A stretch of 8,584 bases of DNA from JACDHQ01 sp036401195. Its GTDB lineage: Bacteria; Gemmatimonadota; Gemmatimonadetes; Gemmatimonadales; Gemmatimonadaceae. How positions within the stretch are numbered: the stretch's first letter is position 1; each line of letters begins with the position of its first letter. A program made the translations under genes and the position numbers. Where the stretch lies: NCBI GenBank assembly GCA_036401195.1, contig DASWVQ010000171.1, forward strand, positions 1 through 8,584, given 5' to 3'. Below are positions 1-4,932 of this stretch, piece by piece. Below the pieces are notes generated by a model. It saw only the letters and a list, made by a program, of their open reading frames with translations, was not told where the DNA came from and did not search any database.

Positions 1-231
1 CGCAAAGGGGGGAGCCCTGAAATCAACAGTCGCCGGGGCGCGTGGGGAACGGGCCGCGGCAGGCGAGGCTCGATGTATTCTGACCGATCGTACAAGGAGA
101 GGGTAACTGGCAGGCACGGCAGCAGATACGCATTTCCGGCGAGCTCGGCGCGTATACCGCGCCGACGGCAAGAAGTTCCAAGGGGCGAAACCTGACCGAA
201 CGGACAGACACCCGCCTGTGCCGACTTCGGG
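1..231. other. Unassigned non-coding stretch upstream of gpmI
   Basis: I find no recognisable gene here. It looks less GC-rich than the rest of the window and is the only part without a clear coding frame. The + strand is open from base 1 to a TGA at 193-195, with an ATG at 73 that would give a 40-residue basic peptide; a GAGG at 65-68 lies only 4 bases before it. The - strand has a 62-residue open frame across 23-211. Neither resembles a family I can name. A good Shine-Dalgarno-like AAGGAGA at 94-100 is not followed by a normal start codon. I compared the strand with tmRNA, RNase P RNA, SRP RNA and GEMM riboswitch motifs from memory and saw no match. It could be the tail of an upstream feature cut by the window edge. 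Confidence 0.4.
145..165. repeat. Perfect 8-bp stem-loop
   Basis: TCGGCGCG at 145-152 and CGCGCCGA at 158-165 are exact reverse complements around a TATAC loop. No T-tract follows on either strand, so a classical intrinsic terminator is not supported. It could be a structural element of an unrecognised RNA, a protein-binding palindrome or a chance GC-rich hairpin. Confidence 0.5.
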
Positions 232-326
232 CAACACCGTGGGCAGTTCGGAGCTGTCAGCTCTCAGCCCTCAGGCGCTTCGTCCGGACCGCTGACGCTG
301 AGGGCATCAGGCTCCCCACGGTGTTG
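232..326. repeat. Nested inverted repeat with degenerate heptads
   Basis: CAACACCGTGGG (232-243) and CCCACGGTGTTG (315-326) are a perfect 12-bp inverted repeat enclosing 71 bases. Inside, GCCCTCAG (267-274) and CTGAGGGC (298-305) form a second inverted pair, and GTCCGGAC (282-289) is an 8-base palindrome at the centre. The left inner arm consists of three 7-base units, AGCTGTC, AGCTCTC and AGCCCTC (252-272). These differ mainly by A for G from the GGCTCTC/GGCCCTC units of the two palindromic elements at about 3280 and 8406, so this may be a decayed or sister member of that family. It lies about 115 bases before gpmI and could act on transcription between the upstream region and gpmI, but no T-tract is present. 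Confidence 0.55.
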
Positions 327-381
327 ACGGTGCCGGCTGGCGCGGGTTCCCGCTGCGACACAGCGCACCGCGCGACACCTA

Positions 382-410
382 TTCGGCCCAACGCGCCCAG
401 TGGGTACATT
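382..410 (+). promoter_or_regulatory. Weak candidate sigma-70 promoter for gpmI
   Basis: TACATT (405-410) matches four of six bases of the TATAAT consensus. It sits 17 bases after TTCGGC (382-387), a poor -35 match. Transcription would start near 417, leaving a leader of about 26 bases with GGAG at 429-432 before the GTG start at 443. The geometry is sensible but the -35 is weak, so this is tentative. Confidence 0.3.
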
Positions 411-442
411 TGACCCTTCCCGCAAACTGGAGCCTGGTGGGC

Positions 443-1990
443 GTGCCGAAAGGACCCGTGGTGCTGGTCGTGCTCGACGGATGGGGGTACCGGAAGGAGA
501 AGGAGGGGAACGCCATCGCCATGTCGCACGTCCCCACCTGGGACCGGCTGGTGGCCAGGGCGCCCATGACCCTCCTCGACGCCTCCGGCCTCGCGGTGGG
601 TCTCCCCGAGGGCCAGATGGGGAACAGCGAGGTGGGGCACCTCAACCTCGGCGCCGGCCGCGTGGTGATGCAGGACCTCGTCCGCATCAACCAGGCGATC
701 CGCGACCGCTCCTTCTTCGAAGTTCCCCCCTTCCTCGAGGCCTGCCGGCGGGTGAAGGCCAACGGCGGCACCCTCCACCTGATGGGGCTCATCGGCACGG
801 GGGGGGTCCACGCCATCGACCAGCACCTCTTCGCCCTCCTCGAGCTGGCCGCCCGCGAGGGGGTGCCGCGCGTCGCCATCCATGCCCTGATGGACGGGCG
901 CGACACGATGCCGTCCTCGGGCCTCGGCTACATGCAGGAGGTGCTGGCGCAGGCGAAGAAGGCGAACGCCGTCGTCGCCAGCCTGGGGGGCCGGTACTTC
1001 GGGATGGATCGCGACCGTCGGTGGCAGCGCACGGAGCTTTGGTACCGCGCCGCGGTGGATGGCGTGGGCCCGAAGGGGACCGACCCCCTCTCGGTGATCC
1101 GCACCGCCTACGACCGGAACGAGACCGACGAGTTCATCCCCCCCGTGGTGCTGGTGGGGGACGACGGGCAGCCGCTCGCGCCCATGCGCGACGGCGACGC
1201 GCTGGTCTGCTTCAACTACCGCTCCGACCGGATGCGGCAGATCGTGCGCGCCCTGACCCAACCCGGCTTCGACGGCTTCGACGTCGCGAAGCGCCCGGCG
1301 CTCTACGTGGTGACGATGACGCAGTACGACCAGACCTTCGACGTGCCGGTCGCCTTCCCCGCCCAGTCGATGGCGAACATCGTCGCCGAGGTGGTCTCGC
1401 GCGCGGGGATGACCCAGTTCCGCACCGCGGAAACCGAGAAGTACGCGCACGTGACCTATTTCTTCAACGGCGGGTACGAGCCTCCCTGGCCGGGGGAGGA
1501 GCGGAAGCTCATCCCGAGCCAGCAGGTGGCGACGTACGACCTCGCCCCCGAGATGAGCGCCGCCGGGGTGACCGACGCGCTCTGCGGGGCGATCGCGGCG
1601 CGCGAGCACGACTTCATCCTCTGCAACTACGCCAACGGCGACATGGTGGGACACACCGGGTCGATCCCCGCGACGATCGCCGCCTGCGAGGTGGTGGATC
1701 GCAGCCTGGCGCGCGTCATCGCCGCGGCGGAGCAGGCGGGGGCGCGGCTGCTCGTCACCGCGGACCACGGCAACTGCGAGATGATGATCGACCCCGCCAC
1801 CGGCGGCCCGCACACCGCCCACACGACCAACCCGGTCCCCTTCGTCGTCGTCGATCCCGCCGGCGACCGTCCCCTGCGCGCCGGTGGCGCGCTGTGCGAC
1901 GTGGGACCGACCATCCTCCAGATGCTCGGCCTCGAGCGTCCCCCCGAAATGACCGGAACCGACCTTTGCGCCATCGAGGTGGCCAGGTGA
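443..1990 (+). CDS. gpmI: 2,3-bisphosphoglycerate-independent phosphoglycerate mutase
   Basis: Interconverts 3- and 2-phosphoglycerate in glycolysis and gluconeogenesis in the cytoplasm, through a phosphoserine intermediate and two divalent metal ions (family knowledge). Counting from GTG 443 (515 residues), the metal ligand Asp is residue 12 (LVVLDGWGYR) and the catalytic Ser is residue 62 (MGNSEVGH), as in the Bacillus enzyme. Other family motifs follow in order: GGVH (120-123), DGRDT (151-155), FNYRSDR (257-263), AETEKYAHVT (329-338), NGDMVGHTG (398-406), TADHGN (439-444) and TAHT (458-461). The domain is complete, and its length equals the usual 510-515. The frame is open back to a TTG at 410, but that codon falls in the likely -10 box and would add 11 residues the family lacks. 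GGAG at 429-432 is a modest ribosome site for 443; GTG 437 is also possible. Stop TGA overlaps the next ATG by one base. Confidence 0.97.
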   Translation: MPKGPVVLVVLDGWGYRKEKEGNAIAMSHVPTWDRLVARAPMTLLDASGLAVGLPEGQMGNSEVGHLNLGAGRVVMQDLVRINQAIRDRSFFEVPPFLEACRRVKANGGTLHLMGLIGTGGVHAIDQHLFALLELAAREGVPRVAIHALMDGRDTMPSSGLGYMQEVLAQAKKANAVVASLGGRYFGMDRDRRWQRTELWYRAAVDGVGPKGTDPLSVIRTAYDRNETDEFIPPVVLVGDDGQPLAPMRDGDALVCFNYRSDRMRQIVRALTQPGFDGFDVAKRPALYVVTMTQYDQTFDVPVAFPAQSMANIVAEVVSRAGMTQFRTAETEKYAHVTYFFNGGYEPPWPGEERKLIPSQQVATYDLAPEMSAAGVTDALCGAIAAREHDFILCNYANGDMVGHTGSIPATIAACEVVDRSLARVIAAAEQAGARLLVTADHGNCEMMIDPATGGPHTAHTTNPVPFVVVDPAGDRPLRAGGALCDVGPTILQMLGLERPPEMTGTDLCAIEVAR

Positions 1991-2697
1991 TGCGCCGCCC
2001 CTCCCTCTTCCTGCTCGTCGCGGCCTCGCTGGCCGCCCCCCTCGCCGGCGCGCGCGCGCAGGTGGGCTACACCCCCGAGGCGAGCCCCTTCCGCGACCTC
2101 GAGTACAAGCACGAGGTGACCGCCCTGGGGGGCTGGTACAAGGCGCAGAAGGACCGCGTCGGGATCGCCCCCCAGTCGGGCCCCCTCGTGGGCGCCCGCT
2201 ACGCGCTGCACCTGAGCGGCCCGGTCTACCTCGCGGGGGAGCTGTCGACGGTCTTCTCGACCCGCGACGTGATCGACCCCACGAAGCCGCCTGCCTCGCG
2301 GAAGGTCACCGAGGAGAGCACGCAGCTCTACCTGGCCGACGTCGCCCTCGCCTTCGCCCTCACGGGGCATCGGAGCTGGCACGACCTCACCCCGGAGATG
2401 AGCCTGGGGGGCGGGGTGGTCGCCTCCGGACGCCGCGGGGTGGACGTGGGGGGCTACGAGTTCGGCGCGCCCCTTGCACTCTCGCTCGGTACCGGCGTCC
2501 GCTGGGTGCCGGGGGGCGGGAAGCGGTGGCTCGTGCGTGGCGACTTCAAGGGCCGCATGTACAAGGTCACCTATCCCCCCAAGTACTTCCAGGCGGCGAG
2601 CGATGGCTCGACGGTCCTGAAGGCGGGAACCGATCGTTCGGGATGGACCTTCAACCCGGCCTTCACGCTGGGCGTGTCGCTCCTCTTCGGTCGCTGA
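1990..2697 (+). CDS. Secreted outer-membrane beta-barrel-like protein
   Basis: The product has 235 residues and I cannot assign a specific function. It starts with a clear Sec signal peptide: basic MRRPS, a hydrophobic run to about residue 20, and likely cleavage after GARA (residue 23), giving a mature protein beginning QVGYTP. The mature part is rich in Gly and aromatic residues in alternating amphipathic stretches (for example VGARYALHLSGPVYLAGEL and FNPAFTLGVSLLFGR). It ends in a short beta-strand-like tail with Phe close to the C-terminus. That pattern suggests a small outer-membrane barrel of roughly eight strands. No catalytic motif is visible. The ATG overlaps the gpmI stop (TGATG), with GAGG at 1976-1979 as ribosome site, so translation is probably coupled. 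Why a glycolytic enzyme and a barrel protein are coupled is not obvious; neighbourhood conservation in relatives would show whether it matters. Confidence 0.75.
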   Translation: MRRPSLFLLVAASLAAPLAGARAQVGYTPEASPFRDLEYKHEVTALGGWYKAQKDRVGIAPQSGPLVGARYALHLSGPVYLAGELSTVFSTRDVIDPTKPPASRKVTEESTQLYLADVALAFALTGHRSWHDLTPEMSLGGGVVASGRRGVDVGGYEFGAPLALSLGTGVRWVPGGGKRWLVRGDFKGRMYKVTYPPKYFQAASDGSTVLKAGTDRSGWTFNPAFTLGVSLLFGR

Positions 2698-2758
2698 TCC
2701 CCTCCCCTTCCGGGGCCGTCGCGCCACCCGCCGGGTCCTTCACCCGCACAGGTGCCCG

Positions 2759-3277
2759 ATGGCGCGCGACTTCGAGAACATCCACAACATCGACGAACTG
2801 AGCGACGACGAGCTGCGCGGGCTGGTGCGCGAGCACCTGCACGCGCACAACGGCCTCGACGTCGACGACTTCAGCGTCCGGGTGGACGACGGCACCGTGG
2901 TGCTGATGGGCCGCGTCGGCACCGACGGCGAGCGTCGCATCGCCGAGCACGTGGTGACCGACGTGCTCGGGATCGTGAGCGTGCGCAACGAGATCGTGGT
3001 GGACCCGCTCCGCCGCGCCGAGAGCCCCATGGACATCGAGGACCATCTGGCCGAAGAGGACCGGACGGAGGGGCTCCTGCTCGGCGATCGCCCGCGCCAG
3101 ACGGCCGACAGCGCGCCCGACCAGGAGGAGCTCGAGGAAGAGGAGCGGATCGGTTCGACCGACGTGGGCGACGTGATCGCCAACGGGGTGCCCTGGATCC
3201 CGCCGGAGAGCCCGACGCAGGAAGGGTTCGACGGGACGGGTATCGAGGGAACGGAGCGGACGGGGGAAGATCACTGA
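2759..3277 (+). CDS. BON-domain protein with acidic C-terminal tail
   Basis: The product has 172 residues. Residues about 17-82 form one BON domain: an initial helix (ELRGLVREHLHAHNGLD), a strand pair containing VRVDDGTVVLMGRVGTDGE, a second helix (RRIAEHVVTDVLG) and the closing strand IVSVRNEIVVD. BON domains are known from OsmY, secretins and mechanosensitive channels and are thought to bind membranes or envelope components. Unlike OsmY there is a single domain and no signal peptide or membrane segment, so the protein is predicted cytoplasmic. Residues 83-172 look disordered and very acidic (EELEEEER at 123-130), with a short hydrophobic patch GVPWIPPESP (143-152) that may be a conserved docking motif. 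The start ATG at 2759 has only a weak AGGTG at 2750-2754. The gene lies 61 bases after the barrel protein, and its stop lies two bases before the palindromic element. Function unknown beyond the domain. Confidence 0.85.
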   Translation: MARDFENIHNIDELSDDELRGLVREHLHAHNGLDVDDFSVRVDDGTVVLMGRVGTDGERRIAEHVVTDVLGIVSVRNEIVVDPLRRAESPMDIEDHLAEEDRTEGLLLGDRPRQTADSAPDQEELEEEERIGSTDVGDVIANGVPWIPPESPTQEGFDGTGIEGTERTGEDH

Positions 3278-3336
3278 GGGGGAAGGGCAACTGACGGCCG
3301 CCGGCTCTCGGCTCTCGGCCCTCGCCCCTCGGCACG

Positions 3337-3380
3337 AAATCGGATGCGGCGTGAGCGCCCTGCGGGCGCCACGCCGATTT
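3337..3380. repeat. Inner hairpin A of palindromic element, copy 1
   Basis: Three stacked stems are visible: AAATC (3337-3341) with GATTT (3376-3380), GGCGT (3349-3353) with ACGCC (3371-3375), and GCGCCC (3355-3360) with GGGCGC (3364-3369) around a TGC loop. The equivalent place in copy 2 (8460-8500) also forms a hairpin of similar size but with different stem sequences, so the structure is kept while the bases changed. Confidence 0.65.
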
Positions 3381-3414
3381 CCTTGTCTGGGCAGGTGCAA
3401 CCTCGATGCGGTTC

Positions 3415-3449
3415 GCGCGCTAAAGGGCGGCGCCGCCGCCCAGGCGCGC
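3415..3449. repeat. Conserved core hairpin B, copy 1
   Basis: GCGCGC (3415-3420) pairs with GCGCGC (3444-3449), and GGGCGGC (3425-3431) pairs with GCCGCCC (3435-3441). TAAA lies on the left side and AG on the right side between the two stems, and the loop is GCC. It belongs to the best-conserved block of the element: 3398-3452 matches 8516-8570 at 50 of 55 positions by hand alignment, and three of the five differences fall in the hairpin loop. Confidence 0.75.
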
Positions 3450-3505
3450 TTCAAATCCCGGAGCCGAGAGCCGAGGGCCGAGAGCCGAGCGCCGGCGGCC
3501 GTCAG

Positions 3506-3533
3506 TTGCCCTTCCCACCCCGCGACATAGCTT
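3506..3533 (+). promoter_or_regulatory. Candidate promoter of the pterin-synthase gene, -35 inside the repeat arm
   Basis: TTGCCC (3506-3511) is followed after 16 bases by TAGCTT (3528-3533), which fits the minimal TANNNT form of the -10 box. Six bases later comes the ATG at 3540, so transcription would start at or next to the start codon and give a leaderless message. The absence of any purine-rich ribosome site before the ATG agrees with this. The -35 lies within the last bases of the palindromic element. Confidence 0.5.
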
Positions 3534-3539
3534 TTCGCG

Positions 3540-3959
3540 ATGCCCCTCACCCTCACCCGCCGCGTCCGCTTTTCCGCCGCCCATCGCTACCTGAGGCCCG
3601 ACTGGTCGGCGGAACGGAACGCCGAGGTTTTCGGCGCCTGCGCCCGCCCCAGCTTCCACGGCCACAGCTACTTCTGCGACGTGACCGTGGCCGGGACGCT
3701 CGACGAGGAGACGGGGATGATCTGCGACCTGGGCGCGCTCGACCGCGCCCTCGATCGCGAGGTGCGCGACCGCTTCGACATGCGCAACATCAACCTCGAC
3801 GTCCCCGAGTTCGCGGACGGACGTCGTATCCCCACCGGCGAGGAGCTCGCGCGATTCATCGCCGAGCGCGTGCAGCAGGCGCTTGGCGGGGCGGCCACCG
3901 TCGTGGAAGTGATGGTGGCCGAGGACGAGACGCTCCGCGCCACCTGGACGCTCAACTGA
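3540..3959 (+). CDS. queD: 6-pyruvoyl-/6-carboxytetrahydropterin synthase family protein
   Basis: The 139 residues form one complete T-fold domain of the PTPS/QueD family, which converts dihydroneopterin triphosphate to 6-carboxytetrahydropterin (queuosine path) or 6-pyruvoyltetrahydropterin. Zinc ligands are His15 (FSAAHRY) and His40/His42 (FHGHSY). The catalytic Cys is Cys34, spaced C-x5-HGH as in animal PTPS rather than C-x3-HGH as in E. coli QueD. The substrate-anchoring Glu is probably Glu128 (VAEDE). The acid/base pair usually reads Asp-His in an LDH-x-NLN segment; here it reads RFDMRNINLD, so Asp80 is kept but the His is Met81. Activity may therefore be altered. No other queuosine gene is in view, so the assignment to queD rather than another PTPS role is open. 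The start at ATG 3540 lacks a ribosome site and is probably leaderless. Confidence 0.88.
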   Translation: MPLTLTRRVRFSAAHRYLRPDWSAERNAEVFGACARPSFHGHSYFCDVTVAGTLDEETGMICDLGALDRALDREVRDRFDMRNINLDVPEFADGRRIPTGEELARFIAERVQQALGGAATVVEVMVAEDETLRATWTLN

Positions 3960-3965
3960 CTGGCG

Positions 3966-4036
3966 CCCGGCGAATTCTGCCGTGCGCCCGCGAGGCGGGC
4001 CTCTGAACCCCGGCGATTCCTGCCGGTCGCGGCCCG
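3966..4036. repeat. Intergenic hairpin between two imperfect direct repeats
   Basis: GCCCGC (3986-3991) and GCGGGC (3995-4000) form a perfect 6-bp stem with a GAG loop, 27 bases after the pterin-synthase stop. It is flanked by related sequences at 3966-3990 and 4009-4036 (both begin CCCGGCGA and contain TGCCG). The position suits a transcription end for the preceding gene, but no T-tract follows, so any terminator role is uncertain. A little further on, CACCA-TG-TGGTG (4042-4053) is a short palindrome that could be an operator. Confidence 0.35.
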
Positions 4037-4083
4037 AGCGGCACCATGTGGTGAGCATTCACGGCGCAGTTCGCTCGTGACGC

Positions 4084-4122
4084 GACGCGGGATTCCGCGT
4101 CATTCGGGGGAACACGCCCCCG
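4084..4122 (+). promoter_or_regulatory. Two tandem hairpins just before the fdhE start
   Basis: GACGCGG (4084-4090) pairs with CCGCGTC (4095-4101) around GATT, and CGGGGG (4105-4110) pairs with CCCCCG (4117-4122) around AACACG. The second stem ends three bases before the fdhE ATG at 4126. The only purine run that could serve as ribosome site is the GGGGG locked in that stem. If formed in the message, the hairpins would limit fdhE translation. This is inferred from base pairing only. Confidence 0.4.
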
Positions 4123-4125
4123 CCG

Positions 4126-4893
4126 ATGCCGACACTCCTCAAATCGCAGCACGACGTCCGCTCCGTGCGACGGACGCTCGTGGACCAGCTCCTCCCGGTG
4201 ACCGCGCTCCACGCGGAGCTGGAGCAGGGGTGCGAGCTGGCTCTCGACGTGCCGGGGGCGCGCGCGCGACTCAAGGCGGGACAGTCGGCCTTCGATCCGT
4301 TCGTCGTGTTCACCGGGGCGAAGGACCTGCCGCGCGCGGTGCAGCGCATGACGTCCGCGCTCGAGCATGCAGGGCTGTGCGGCAGCGACGCCCTCGCCAG
4401 GGTGCGCGGGGTCGAGCCCGACGTGGTGCGGCTGGGTCGCGCATGGATCGGCGGGGAGCCGCTGCCCTCCGATGAAGCGCGACGGCTCGCGCGTCGCGCG
4501 GTTGCGCTGGTGGGGAACGCGGTGCTGCGCCGGGCGTCGCGCGAGGTGTGCGGCGCGACGACGCTGCGCATCAGCGACCGCGCCGCCTGTCCCTGCTGCG
4601 GCGGGCCCGCCGAGTTCTCGGTGAGCGGCGGGCAGGTGCGCCGCCTCGTCTGCTCCCGCTGCGACACGGTGTGGCGCACCACGCGCCGCGGCTGCCTGGG
4701 GTGCGGCGCCGAGGGGGACCCGGCGGTGGCCCGCATCCCCTCCGCCTCGCTGGGCTACGACCTGACGATCTGCCATCACTGCGGCCGCTACCTGAAGGAG
4801 CGCACGGTGCGCTCCGCCCCGGCCCTCCTGGTGGAGCGCATCATGACCGCGGAGCTGGACGCCGCGGCGCAGGAGCGCGGCCTCCGCATGTAG
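4126..4893 (+). CDS. fdhE: FdhE-like formate dehydrogenase accessory protein
   Basis: The product has 255 residues. FdhE helps mature formate dehydrogenase, acting on the catalytic subunit around sulfuration of its molybdenum cofactor and export (family knowledge). The signature is four CxxC pairs in the C-terminal half: Cys155/Cys158 (CPCCG), Cys176/Cys179 (LVCSRC), Cys190/Cys193 (CLGC) and Cys216/Cys219 (CHHCGRYLK). This is the layout of the iron-binding, rubredoxin-like FdhE fold. The N-terminal half is helical and less conserved, and the protein is shorter than E. coli FdhE (about 309 residues), mostly at the N-terminus. The ATG is the first usable start after an in-frame TGA at 4078-4080. 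No formate dehydrogenase is in the window; moeA two genes downstream gives a molybdenum context. A gap of 39 bases separates it from dacB, so the two may be co-transcribed. The substrate enzyme cannot be named from here. Confidence 0.88.
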   Translation: MPTLLKSQHDVRSVRRTLVDQLLPVTALHAELEQGCELALDVPGARARLKAGQSAFDPFVVFTGAKDLPRAVQRMTSALEHAGLCGSDALARVRGVEPDVVRLGRAWIGGEPLPSDEARRLARRAVALVGNAVLRRASREVCGATTLRISDRAACPCCGGPAEFSVSGGQVRRLVCSRCDTVWRTTRRGCLGCGAEGDPAVARIPSASLGYDLTICHHCGRYLKERTVRSAPALLVERIMTAELDAAAQERGLRM

Positions 4894-4932
4894 GAGCGTT
4901 GCGGAACGGCGCCGGCGGGTGAGATTCCCCGC

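Larger units (their letters stand above)
3280..3516. repeat. 237-bp palindromic element with long terminal inverted repeats, copy 1
   Basis: The arms 3280-3324 and 3472-3516 are reverse complements at 44 of 45 positions; a looser match continues inward to about 3335 and 3461. Each arm has an outer unique part (from GGGAAGGGCAACTGACGG) and an inner run of 7-base units: GGCTCTC, GGCTCTC, GGCCCTC, GCCCCTC at 3303-3330. Between the arms are two further hairpins (3337-3380 and 3415-3449). The whole could fold as a long stem topped by two hairpins, as a cruciform or as RNA. No transposase is encoded inside. The element fills most of the gap between the BON gene and the pterin-synthase gene, and a second copy starts at about 8406. 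It resembles a non-autonomous mobile element (MITE- or REP-like) or a duplicated structural terminator. No clear target-site duplication is seen at its ends. Confidence 0.85.

Noticed and set aside
324..329. TTGACG as -35 box for gpmI
   Set aside because: No -10-like sequence occurs 15-19 bases downstream.
410..442. TTG 410 as gpmI start
   Set aside because: It overlaps the best -10 candidate and adds 11 residues; GTG 443 puts the metal Asp and catalytic Ser at family positions 12 and 62. Not fully excluded.
257..1822. Long open frame on the - strand (521 codons)
   Set aside because: It lies antisense to gpmI, whose motifs are complete; the His/Gly/Arg-rich translation is the usual shadow in very GC-rich DNA.
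400..1989. N-terminal extension of the barrel-protein frame back to 400
   Set aside because: Overlaps gpmI entirely and is Arg/Gly/Pro-rich; the signal peptide beginning at ATG 1990 fixes the true start.
2704..2715. CCCC-TTCC-GGGG hairpin after the barrel-protein gene as terminator
   Set aside because: Only a 4-bp stem with no T-tract; expected by chance in this composition.
3280..3516. CRISPR array or integron attC site
   Set aside because: The heptads are contiguous without spacers, and the R-Y core sites of attC are not seen at the arm ends.
3344..4006. 220-codon + frame across the first element and the pterin-synthase gene
   Set aside because: It starts within the repeat and overlaps a gene with clear zinc and catalytic motifs in another frame.
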